Positions 25,413-32,624 of a DNA stretch of 64,000 nt are shown in pieces. The stretch comes from Kitasatospora sp. SolWspMP-SS2h (GTDB lineage: Bacteria > Actinomycetota > Actinomycetes > Streptomycetales > Streptomycetaceae). The position numbers were made by a program, and so were the translations under genes. The notes under the pieces are model-generated. The model worked only from the letters and a program-made list of their open reading frames with translations. It had not been told where the DNA came from and searched no databases. Location: positions 62,001 through 126,000 of the forward strand of contig NZ_QLLT01000003.1 in the NCBI RefSeq assembly GCF_003259315.1, written 5' to 3'. Position 1 is the first letter of the stretch, and each line of letters starts with the position of its first letter.

Positions 25413-25420
25413 CCTTACGG
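25413..25420. promoter_or_regulatory. Degenerate CCGTAAGG box before the MTA phosphorylase gene
   Basis: On the minus strand GCCGTAAGG shares CCGTAAG with the four perfect boxes, and lies 46 bases from the start in the same orientation as copies 2 and 4. Confidence 0.4.
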
Positions 25421-25534
25421 CTCGCTGACAGCAGCGGCGCGGGAGCCGGCCGGGACCCGGGGTGTTCCCGAAGGGCGCCCACCGGGTCTACTGTTCGGTA
25501 ACATCCCGCACCGCCCGGACGACCAGGAGAACCG

Positions 25535-25897
25535 ATGACCGCCGACCGTTCCGCCCGCCTGCTGGGCGGCCTCCTGCTGGCCGCCGGGGTCGCGCACTTC
25601 GCCGCGCCGAAGCCGTTCGACTCGATCGTGCCGCGCAGCCTGCCCGGCGACCCCCGCACCTGGACCAGGGCCAGTGGCCTGGCCGAGCTGGCCGTCGGCG
25701 CGGCGGTGCTGCACCCGCGCAGCCGCCGCGGCGGCGGGCTGGCGGCCGCCGGGCTGTTCGCCGCCGTCTTCCCGGCCAACGTGAAGATGGCCTACGACTG
25801 GCGCCACCGCCCGGCCCCGCTGCGCGCCGCCGCGTTCGCCCGGCTGCCGTTGCAGGCCCCGCTGATCGCCTGGGCGCTGCGGGTCTCGCGCGGCTGA
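25535..25897 (+). CDS. DoxX-like small membrane protein
   Basis: A 120-residue membrane protein with four short hydrophobic helices. The N-terminal LLGGLLLAAGVAHFAAPKPFDSIVP and the later FPANVKMAYDWR match the DoxX-like family, which is linked to thiol or oxidative stress in mycobacteria. The ATG follows GGAGAACC. It is monocistronic and divergent from the MTA phosphorylase gene. Its biochemical role is not established. Confidence 0.75.
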   Translation: MTADRSARLLGGLLLAAGVAHFAAPKPFDSIVPRSLPGDPRTWTRASGLAELAVGAAVLHPRSRRGGGLAAAGLFAAVFPANVKMAYDWRHRPAPLRAAAFARLPLQAPLIAWALRVSRG

Positions 25898-25940
25898 CGG
25901 CCCCTCGGCCGCCGTACCGCCCGGCGGGCCCGACGCCCCC

Positions 25941-27251
25941 TCAGCCGCCGTACCAGTCGGCGGGCCTGACGGTCGTGTCCGGCCCGCCGGGGCGGCGGGC
26001 GAGGATCTGGTCGACCCCCATCCGCCCCTCGGAGAAGGCCAGCGAGCTACCCGCCGTGTAGAGCTGCCACAGCCGCACCGCGGGCCGGCCGACCAGGGCG
26101 GTGAAGCGGTCCTGGTGGCGGGTCAGGGTGTCCCGCCAGGCGTCGATGGTGCGGGCGTAGTGCGGGCGCATCGCCTCGGTGTGCAGCACCTCCAGGCCGG
26201 CCGCCTCGATCAGGTCGACGGTCTGCCCGAGCGGGCGCATGTGCATGTCGGGGGCGATGTACGCCTCGATGAACGCGCCGCCGCCGGGCGCGGCGGCCCC
26301 GCGCGACATCTGCTGCACCAGCAGCCGGCCGCCGGGGCGGAGCAGCCCGTGCAGCCGGGCGGCGAAGTCGGGGTACTGGTCCCGGCCGACGTGCTCGCCC
26401 ATCTCCACGCAGCTGACGGCGTCGTAGGCGTCCGCGGCGATCTCCCGGTAGTCGCACAGCCGGACGTCGACCAGGTCGGCGACGCCCGCCTCGGCCACCA
26501 GCGACCGGGCGTGGGCGTGCTGGCGGGCGGAGAGGGTGACGGCGGTGACCTGCGCGCCGTAGTGGACGGCGGCGTGCCGGGCCAGCGCGCCCCAGCCGCA
26601 GCCGACGTCGAGCAGCCGGGTGCCGGGGCGCAGGTCGAGCTTGCGGCAGATCAGGTCGAACTTGGCCCGCTGGGCGGCCTCCAGGGGCTGGTCGTCGGAG
26701 GTGTAGTAGGCGCACGAGTAGGCCATCGCCGGTCCGAGCAGCAGGGCGTAGAACTCGTTCGACAGGTCGTAGTGGTGGCTGATCACCGCCCGGTCCCGGC
26801 CCCGGCTGTGCAGGGCGCCGCGGACCCGGGCCCGGCCGCCGGGCCGCGGCGGCGGCGGTCCGACGGCACCGAGCCGGGCGGCGGCCGACAGCAGGGCGGG
26901 CCAGCTGCCCGGGGACGGCCGGCCGAGCCGCCGTCCGGCGAGTTCCCGGCGGACGGCGGACAGGGCCTCGGCGAGGTCGCCCTCGACGTCGAGCTCGCCG
27001 CTGATCCACGCGTCGGCCAGCCCCAGCTCGCCCGGCTGCCACAGCAGCCGACGCAGCGCCCGACGGTGGCGCACCACCACCTGCGGCCCGTCCGCCGGAC
27101 CGGTGGTCGAACCGTCCCAGAGCCGCAGGCCGAACGGCGGCGGCCCCCCGAGCAGCTCCCGGAGCACCGGGGCGAGCACCTCGGCGGCCCCGGTGCGCGC
27201 GCCCGCGCGCCGTTCGGGTGCCGGGCTGGTGCGGGTGGCAGGTACGGTCAT
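25941..27251 (-). CDS. cfa: Cyclopropane-fatty-acyl-phospholipid synthase family methyltransferase
   Basis: A 436-residue SAM-dependent enzyme acting on unsaturated acyl chains of phospholipids. The N-terminal region holds LAFGL-like FGLRLWDGS and an ISGELDVEGDLAE segment. The catalytic domain starts at about residue 160 with AVISHHYDLSNEFYALLLGPAMAYSCAYY, then LLDVGCGWGALARHAA (SAM site), SARQHAHA and VSCVEMGEHVG with the carbonate-binding glutamate and histidine. GGAGGGG precedes the ATG at 27251. Placed near an ECF sigma/MerR-B12 pair, it fits light- or oxidation-induced membrane remodelling clusters. Confidence 0.92.
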   Translation of the reverse strand: MTVPATRTSPAPERRAGARTGAAEVLAPVLRELLGGPPPFGLRLWDGSTTGPADGPQVVVRHRRALRRLLWQPGELGLADAWISGELDVEGDLAEALSAVRRELAGRRLGRPSPGSWPALLSAAARLGAVGPPPPRPGGRARVRGALHSRGRDRAVISHHYDLSNEFYALLLGPAMAYSCAYYTSDDQPLEAAQRAKFDLICRKLDLRPGTRLLDVGCGWGALARHAAVHYGAQVTAVTLSARQHAHARSLVAEAGVADLVDVRLCDYREIAADAYDAVSCVEMGEHVGRDQYPDFAARLHGLLRPGGRLLVQQMSRGAAAPGGGAFIEAYIAPDMHMRPLGQTVDLIEAAGLEVLHTEAMRPHYARTIDAWRDTLTRHQDRFTALVGRPAVRLWQLYTAGSSLAFSEGRMGVDQILARRPGGPDTTVRPADWYGG

Positions 27252-27403
27252 GGGTCCCCTCCGCCGGACGGGGCCGCCGGGCGGCCCCACACTGGTGTCT
27301 GCTCCCCGGGTTCGGAGCCGACCGCCCCGCGGATCGGTCACCCGCGCCACGAATCGGCCGCCCCTGCCTCTGGCGGTGGTCCCGGCGGCAACCCGGACCG
27401 ACC

Positions 27404-27469
27404 GGCCAGACGGGCGGACCGGCCAGGCGGACGGGCGGCCAGACGGGCGGACCGGCCAGGCGGACGGGC
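27404..27469. repeat. Perfect 33-bp tandem duplication with flanking partial units
   Basis: Two identical 33-base units starting GGCCAGACGGGCGGACC (27404-27436 and 27437-27469) sit in the 239-base gap between the MerR/B12 gene and the cyclopropane synthase. Partial copies of GGCGGACGGGCGG continue to about 27486. Confidence 0.9.
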
Positions 27470-27490
27470 GGGCAGGCGGACGGGCGGGGC

Positions 27491-28606
27491 TCAGCGGGAC
27501 GGCGCAGCCGGGCGGGCGGTGGGCGGCCGGTCGGTGAAGGACTGTTCGATCAGGTCCAGCGCCGCTTCGAGCGTGCGGGGGCGGCCGGTCGGCGCGGGCG
27601 GGTCGTGGCGGTGCCAGCCGGGGCCGGCGGCGACGACCAGGGGGCGGGTCCGGGAGCCGGGCGGTCCCCAGACGGCCCGGTCGACCTGGCGGGCGAGGAG
27701 CGGGTCCGCGGTGCGCTCGCTCTGCGACCAGAGCAGGACCGCGGAGGGGCCCAGGCGCTGGACGGCGTCGAGCAGGGCCCGGGCCGGGACGGTCGCGCCG
27801 AGCATGCGGTAGGGCAGCCCCCGGACGGCCATGCCGGCCGCCACCGCCTCCAGCGGCAGGGTGTGCTGCTCGGCGGGCATCGCCGCGAGCAGGACGGGCG
27901 GCCCGGGCCGGAAGCGGGCCGGGGTGACGGCCACCGCGCGCAGCGCTGCGGAGACGTGCCAGGACAGCAGGTGCTCGACCTCGACGTACTGCTCGCCGTC
28001 AGCGGCCCACTTCCGGCCGGCCGCGCGCAGCGCGGGCATCATCACCTCGGTCCACGCCCGTTCGGGGCCGAGTTCGGCGAGGGCCAGCCGCAGGATGTCG
28101 GCGACCTCGGGGCCGTCCAGCCGCACGGCCGCCCGGGCCAGGCCCCGGCACTCGGGCCGGACGGTGCCCACCGGCATCGCCCGGCTGCCGCCGGGCGGAC
28201 GGGGACCGGCCCCGGCCGGGGCCGCCCCGTCGGACGCGGAGTCGGACGCGAGGCCGGACGCGAGGCCGGACGCGGAGTCGGGCCGCGCGGGGCCGGGCTC
28301 CGGCGGCCGGGCGGCGCGGGCGGCCTCCCCAGGGGGGACCCCGCGGGAGGTCAGGCGGCACATCTCCTCCAGCAGGGCGATGTCCGCGGGGCTCCAGCGG
28401 CGGTGCCGGCCCGGCTCCCGGTGCGAGGGGCCGATCCCGTACCGGCGCTCCCAGGAGCGGACCGTGGTGGGCGACACGCCCAGCCGCCGGGCGACCGCCC
28501 CGGTCGACACGCCGGCCAGGGCGTCGTCCGCCGGGTCGTGGCCGGGGCGCGGGTCACCGGTGTCCGTCGTGGCGAGGGTCCGGCCTCCCGGCGGCGTCTC
28601 GTTCAC
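27491..28606 (-). CDS. MerR-family regulator with B12-binding-type sensor domain (LitR/CarH-like)
   Basis: A 371-residue regulator. The MerR winged helix (TGAVARRLGVSPTTVRSWERRYGIGPSHREPGRHRRWSPADIALLEEM) is followed by a disordered Ala/Ser/Gly linker. The C-terminal half has a helical bundle with WAADGEQYVEVEHLLSWHV and a Rossmann-like part AMPAEQHTLPLEAVAAGMAVRGLPYRMLG. The E-x-H-x-L pattern matches the cobalamin-ligating histidine region of CarH and LitR, which sense light through adenosylcobalamin. The W-to-EH spacing is one residue longer than I recall for CarH. GTGA overlap joins it to the DUF427 gene upstream. Confidence 0.82.
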   Translation of the reverse strand: MNETPPGGRTLATTDTGDPRPGHDPADDALAGVSTGAVARRLGVSPTTVRSWERRYGIGPSHREPGRHRRWSPADIALLEEMCRLTSRGVPPGEAARAARPPEPGPARPDSASGLASGLASDSASDGAAPAGAGPRPPGGSRAMPVGTVRPECRGLARAAVRLDGPEVADILRLALAELGPERAWTEVMMPALRAAGRKWAADGEQYVEVEHLLSWHVSAALRAVAVTPARFRPGPPVLLAAMPAEQHTLPLEAVAAGMAVRGLPYRMLGATVPARALLDAVQRLGPSAVLLWSQSERTADPLLARQVDRAVWGPPGSRTRPLVVAAGPGWHRHDPPAPTGRPRTLEAALDLIEQSFTDRPPTARPAAPSR

Positions 28607-29085
28607 CACTGGGACGTCCCGGGCGCGCCCTTGAACGGGCCGGTGATCTCGTCGGTGATCCAGCCGCCGTAGAACCCGCCCTGCTGCGGCCGGACGGTCT
28701 CGCCGTCCACCGTGCAGCGTTCCACCCGGTCCGGGTGGAACGCCAGGTGGTCGCGGAGCGCGCGGTAGCCGGGCAGCGGCTCGGGGTAGCTCCAGGCGGC
28801 CCGGGGCGACAGCCGCCCGTCGGCCAGCGCGTTCCAGTACCGGGCGCGGCCCTTCCACTCGCACAGGGTGCCGCCGTCGGCCGGCCGGAGCAGGGCCGTC
28901 GCCACGTCGGGGCGCGGCAGGTAGAACACCGGCGGGTGGCTGGTCTCCAGCACGCGCAGGGCCCGGCGGGTGGAGGCGAGCAGCCGCCCGGCGAAGAAGA
29001 CCTCGACGAGCCGGCCGTCGGGCACCACGGCGGGCGGTCTGGGGTAGTCCCAGACCGATTCGGTCGGACGGTCCTCGTGGCGCAC
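28603..29085 (-). CDS. DUF427 family protein
   Basis: A 160-residue cytoplasmic protein of the DUF427 fold. Family hallmarks are visible: VWDYPRPP near the start, VVPDGRLVEVFFAGRLLASTRRALRVLETSHPPVFYLPRPDV, GTLCEWKGRARYW and a closing AWSYPEPLPGYRALRDHLAFHPDRVERCTVDGE. No catalytic role is established for the family. GGAGG-rich sequence precedes the GTG at 29085. It sits between an ECF sigma factor and a MerR/B12 regulator, an arrangement found in stress- or light-regulated actinobacterial operons. Confidence 0.85.
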   Translation of the reverse strand: MRHEDRPTESVWDYPRPPAVVPDGRLVEVFFAGRLLASTRRALRVLETSHPPVFYLPRPDVATALLRPADGGTLCEWKGRARYWNALADGRLSPRAAWSYPEPLPGYRALRDHLAFHPDRVERCTVDGETVRPQQGGFYGGWITDEITGPFKGAPGTSQW

Positions 29086-29114
29086 GGCTCTCCTCCTCAC
29101 CCGTCCCCGCGGTC

Positions 29115-29705
29115 TCACGCCTCGTCGAAGGCCGCGCGCAGCCGCAGCAGGCCGTCCCGCATCCGGCTCTTGACGGTGCCCAGCGGGACGTCGAGGAGGG
29201 CCGCGATCCGGCTCTGCGAGTAGCCGCCGTAGTAGGCGAGCACCAGGGCCTCGCACTGGGCCCGGCCGAGGGCGGCCAGGGCCCGTCGCACCCGGGCCGC
29301 CTCCATGGACCGCTCGACCTCGTCCGCCACCGGCTCGGCGGTCGGCGCGGTCGCCGTCCGGTCGGCGCGGACCACGCGTTCCTCGCGCTCGGTGCGGGCC
29401 CGCACCGACCTGACCCGGTCGACGGCGCGCCGGTGGGCGATCGTGCCCACCCAGGCAGCGGCCGAGCCGCGCTCCGGCCGGTAGGACGGCGCCGAGCGCC
29501 AGACCTCCAGCAGCGCCTCCTGCGCGACCTCCTCGGCCTGCCAGGCGTCGCGCAGCACCCGCAGGGCGATGCCGTGGACGGTGGGCGCGATCTCCTCGTA
29601 CAGGTCCGCGTACGCCGCGCGGTCGCCGTGGGCGGTGCGCTCCAGCAGGTGCCGGAGCGACTCGGCGCGGTCGGGGCGGGACGTCGTGGTCGCGATGGCT
29701 GACAT
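29115..29705 (-). CDS. ECF RNA polymerase sigma factor (SigK-like)
   Basis: A 196-residue group IV sigma factor. Region 2 reads AAYADLYEEIAPTVHGIALRVLRDAWQAEEVAQEALLEVWRSAPSYRPERGSAAAWVGTIAHRRAVDRVRS. Region 4 reads ALAALGRAQCEALVLAYYGGYSQSRIAALLDVPLGTVKSRMRDGLLRLRAAF. The short YGGYSQSRIA recognition helix is typical of SigK-type factors. The ATG at 29705 is chosen over an upstream ATG by family length. No anti-sigma gene is adjacent; the downstream gene is DUF427. Two direct AACGCTGC copies upstream (about 29715-29750, minus strand) could belong to its promoter. Confidence 0.9.
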   Translation of the reverse strand: MSAIATTTSRPDRAESLRHLLERTAHGDRAAYADLYEEIAPTVHGIALRVLRDAWQAEEVAQEALLEVWRSAPSYRPERGSAAAWVGTIAHRRAVDRVRSVRARTEREERVVRADRTATAPTAEPVADEVERSMEAARVRRALAALGRAQCEALVLAYYGGYSQSRIAALLDVPLGTVKSRMRDGLLRLRAAFDEA

Positions 29706-29819
29706 GCTCCGCACGCTCCTCGCCCGCAGCGTTTCCCGCCACTTGCAGCGTTGTCGCATCGATCCGCGCGGCGTTCGCCGGTGTGGTCGCCGATGCGTCC
29801 GCCGGTGTGATCGCCGGTG

Positions 29820-29843
29820 CGCCGTGCCCGGCCGGGCACGGCG
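29820..29843. terminator. 24-bp palindromic hairpin after the DUF4383 gene
   Basis: A perfect 24-bp palindrome centred on CCCGGCCGGG, followed by two GCGGGCCCGC copies, lies 57 bases past the DUF4383 stop and before the sigma-factor promoter region. It probably terminates the leftward transcript. Confidence 0.6.
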
Positions 29844-29900
29844 GCGGGCCCGCCGTGGTGGCGGGCCCGCGTGGTGGCCGGTGGCCGGTGACCGACCGGG

Positions 29901-30461
29901 TCAGAGTGCCGGGGGGCGGTGGCCGGTCCCGGCCGCGAGGGTTCCGGGGCGGGCGTCGGCCGGGTCGATCGCGCGGGGCCGCGCGGCGTCCGGTGCGGCC
30001 GCCTCGGGGTGGCGGTGGCGCCAGTACGGGTTGTCGTACGGCAGTCGGCCGCTGACCCGCCCGTACATGCCGAAGGTCGCGATGAGCAGGCCCATCGCGA
30101 AGCTGAAGACCACGTTGGGGATGCGGAACGCCAGCACGTTGGCGCCGGAGTCGAGCAGGGCGAGGTTGACGAAGCCGCTGAGCACGAACAGGGTGCCGAC
30201 CACGATGTTGACCGTCGAGGCCGTGGTGCCGCCGATCGCCGCGCCGACGATCAGCACCACGGCCGTCGCGATCGACACCAGGCTGAGCAGGCCGTTGCTA
30301 GACAGCCCGGCGACGCTCTCGCCCCGGGTGCTGAAGAACGCCAGGCCGTCGGCCAGGCCCAGGCAGCCGAACACGAGCAGCACGACGCCGCACAGGCCCG
30401 CGCCGAACCGGTACACCCGGGCGAGGGGGTGGTCCACGGGAAGCTCATCACGGAGGTCCAT
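29901..30461 (-). CDS. DUF4383 membrane protein
   Basis: A 186-residue membrane protein with four hydrophobic helices (about residues 18-140) in the DUF4383 pattern: PLARVYRFGAGLCGVVLLVFG, then STRGESVAGLSSNGLLSLVSIATAVVLI, TASTVNIVVGTLFVLSGFVNLALL and IPNVVFSFAMGLLIATFGMYGRVSG. The C-terminal 45 residues are polar. AAGGAGAG precedes the ATG. Function is unknown; relatives occur widely in actinobacteria and are often stress-induced. Confidence 0.8.
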   Translation of the reverse strand: MDLRDELPVDHPLARVYRFGAGLCGVVLLVFGCLGLADGLAFFSTRGESVAGLSSNGLLSLVSIATAVVLIVGAAIGGTTASTVNIVVGTLFVLSGFVNLALLDSGANVLAFRIPNVVFSFAMGLLIATFGMYGRVSGRLPYDNPYWRHRHPEAAAPDAARPRAIDPADARPGTLAAGTGHRPPAL

Positions 30462-30695
30462 GACGACTCTCTCCTTCGACAGGGGAGGCGGGTGCCTCCG
30501 CCCTCCACCGTCGGGGCCCGGCCCGGCCGGGGGAAGTCGCACCGTTCCCGCATCGAAGTGGCCGGGGGCGGTCGGGGGCGGGACGGGGCGCGGGCGGGGA
30601 CGGCCGGGAGGGCAACCTGGGAGTGGGCGGCGGGGCGGCCCGGGCCCCAGCATGGACCGTCCGTTCCGTCCGGCCGACCCCGCGGGAGAACACCC

Positions 30696-31244
30696 ATGCC
30701 TCACATCAGCATCACCAACGGCCTTCCGGGCATCAGCGGCCTGATGGCCCAGCGCCCGGACACCGCAGCGCCGTTGAACCAGCTCGCCGAGACGCTGCTG
30801 CGCAGCCCGGCGTCCTCCGCACTGAGCCGGGGCGAGCGCGAGCTGATCGCGGCGTACACCTCGGAGCTCAACGGGACGGAGTTCTGCGCGCAGTCGCACA
30901 GCGCCTTCGCCGCGGCCCAGCTGGACGGCGGCGCGGAGCTGGTGAAGGCGGTGCTGCACGGGCTGGACGAGGCGCCCGTGACCCCGAAGCTGCGGGCGCT
31001 GCTGCGGATCGCCGGCGCCGTCCGGGGGCCGGTCCGGGCGCTGCCGGCGGAGCTGGTGGCGGAGGCCCGGGCGGCCGGGGCCGACGACGGGCAGATCCAC
31101 GACACGGTGCTGATCGCGGCGGCGTTCTGCCTGTTCAACCGGTACGTCACCTGCCTGGACACCGAGCTTCCGGCCGACCCCGGCTACTACGAGGAGGGCG
31201 CGGAGCGGATCGTCGCCCGCGGCTACGCCCCGGCGGCCGGCTGA
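30696..31244 (+). CDS. Carboxymuconolactone decarboxylase/AhpD-like protein
   Basis: A 182-residue all-helical protein of the peroxidase-related CMD family. The active-site helix reads SELNGTEFCAQSHSAFAA. It keeps the second cysteine and the histidine of the C-x-x-C-x-x-x-H motif, but the first cysteine is replaced by threonine, so classical AhpD disulfide chemistry is unlikely. GGGAGAA precedes the ATG at 30696. It is divergent from the DUF4383 gene. Confidence 0.82.
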   Translation: MPHISITNGLPGISGLMAQRPDTAAPLNQLAETLLRSPASSALSRGERELIAAYTSELNGTEFCAQSHSAFAAAQLDGGAELVKAVLHGLDEAPVTPKLRALLRIAGAVRGPVRALPAELVAEARAAGADDGQIHDTVLIAAAFCLFNRYVTCLDTELPADPGYYEEGAERIVARGYAPAAG

Positions 31245-31285
31245 CCGCGCGCGGCTCCCGGCCCCCAGCCCGGTCAGCGGACCGG

Positions 31286-31873
31286 TCAGCGGACCGGACG
31301 GGGGGTGCGGGGTCGGCGGAGCCGGGGGCGGCGGAGCATCAGGAGGAGGGCGCCGGGCAGCAGGACGGCGTCGACGGCGAGCAGCAGCAGGTTCCAGGCG
31401 CCGTCGACGGCGTGGCTGTGGGCCGGTGCGGTGTCCTCCGCGTCCTCCGCGAGGGGGGTGCCGGGGCGGGGGGCGGTGGTGGTGCCGAGGTCGAAGGCGG
31501 TGGTGCCGGAGACCTCGCGGTCGGCGTCCAGGACGAGCCGGTAGACGACGCGGTAGGTGCCCGCGGCGTCGGTGCGGACCCGGGCGACCAGGCGGCGGCC
31601 GTCCAGGCGGGGCGGGCCGTCGGTGACGGGGGTGCCGTCGGGGCCGTTGACCTGGAGGTAGACCGCCGAGGGGTGGAAGTCGTCGCCGGAGAAGGTCAGG
31701 GCGACCTCGCCGGGGGCCCGGGTGAGGGCGCTGCCGTCGGCCGGGGTGATGCCCGCCAGCCGGACCGGCTGGCGGGCGCTGATCCAGAGGAGTCCGGCGA
31801 GCAGCAGGACGGCGAACGCGGTGCCGAGGACCAGGATGCGCTGGAAGGGGCGCCGCGGTGCGGGGGTGCTCAC
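31286..31873 (-). CDS. CopC-domain copper-resistance-type protein
   Basis: A 195-residue membrane-anchored protein. An N-terminal helix (ILVLGTAFAVLLLAGLLWI) is followed by a CopC-like beta-sandwich: RLAGITPADGSALTRAPGEVALTFSGD, AGTYRVVYRLVLDADREVSGTTAFDLG. A linker and a C-terminal helix (WNLLLLAVDAVLLPGALLLML) follow. The fold is found in periplasmic copper carriers; here the usual His-rich first strand is degenerate, with histidine in SGDDFHPSAV and AHSHAV. GTGA overlap joins it to the His-rich membrane protein upstream. Confidence 0.78.
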   Translation of the reverse strand: MSTPAPRRPFQRILVLGTAFAVLLLAGLLWISARQPVRLAGITPADGSALTRAPGEVALTFSGDDFHPSAVYLQVNGPDGTPVTDGPPRLDGRRLVARVRTDAAGTYRVVYRLVLDADREVSGTTAFDLGTTTAPRPGTPLAEDAEDTAPAHSHAVDGAWNLLLLAVDAVLLPGALLLMLRRPRLRRPRTPRPVR

Positions 31874-32460
31874 GCGAGGGCCGCGGCCTCGTGCTGGTGG
31901 GCGGCGGGTCGGCAGCTGCACGTCATCGCGGCCAGTTCGGTCCGGCTGGGCCGCAGGTGGTAGTACATGCCGATCACCATCGGGATGAAGACGACGGTGT
32001 TGTAGAAGAGGTGCAACTCGACCCGGGGGAAGGCCAGTTGGAGCACCGAGGTCGGAACCGGCCGGCCGAACAGGAAGTGCCCGGTCTGGGCCTGGAGCAG
32101 CAGGAGCAGGTGCTCGATGTGGTGCCAGAACTGGATCGCCAGCGCCACCGTCCACCAGGTGCGGCCCCGTCCGACGAAGCCGGGGCGCAGCAGGAACAGG
32201 CCGATCAGCATGACCAGGGCGTAGCCGTAGTGCATCCACTCCGAGGTCACCAGCCACGGGAACGCGTACCCGAGCAGCCCCTTGGACTTCGGGACCGGCC
32301 AGCCGAGGCCCCAGATCTGGTACGCCTGCGCGAGGTGTTCGGCCCAGTGGCCGAGCACCACCACCAGGAAGACGTTCAGGGCGGCGCGGTGCGATCCGTG
32401 GTTCAGGTGGGCGACCGGCCCCTGGGAGCCGGTTCTCGACGGTGCGGTGTGCGTCGTCAT
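31870..32460 (-). CDS. Histidine-rich integral membrane protein
   Basis: A 196-residue protein of unknown function with four or five hydrophobic segments. Histidines cluster at membrane edges: LNHGSHRAALNVFLVVVLGHWAEHLAQAY, WMHYGYAL, FWHHIEHLLLLL, TGHFLFG, VELHLFYN. HWAEH and HHIEH look like paired metal-ligand motifs. The C-terminus has CSCRPAAHQHE, a possible soft-metal site. It is co-translated with a CopC-domain protein, so a role in copper handling or a membrane di-metal enzyme is plausible but unproven. Confidence 0.7.
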   Translation of the reverse strand: MTTHTAPSRTGSQGPVAHLNHGSHRAALNVFLVVVLGHWAEHLAQAYQIWGLGWPVPKSKGLLGYAFPWLVTSEWMHYGYALVMLIGLFLLRPGFVGRGRTWWTVALAIQFWHHIEHLLLLLQAQTGHFLFGRPVPTSVLQLAFPRVELHLFYNTVVFIPMVIGMYYHLRPSRTELAAMTCSCRPAAHQHEAAALA

Positions 32461-32593
32461 CGGTCTGGATCTCCTAGCGGAGGGAGGGGCGGGAGCTCGG
32501 CCGGCACGCGCGGTGGCGGCGCGTGCCCCAGCGTGGTGGCCGCGCGCCGGGGCGGGCTTCTTCCAACGTGCTCAGTTGCCCGCTCCGGCGACT

Positions 32594-32606
32594 TGACGGT
32601 ACGTCA
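32594..32606. promoter_or_regulatory. TGACGGTACGTCA inverted repeat upstream of the His-rich membrane gene
   Basis: A perfect TGACG-GTA-CGTCA inverted repeat, itself inside a looser ACTTG...CAAGT repeat, lies 134 bases upstream of the leftward gene starting at 32460. Such 5-bp arms suit TetR- or GntR-type operators. Confidence 0.35.
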
Positions 32607-32624
32607 GCAAGTCTGCGAGGTCGG

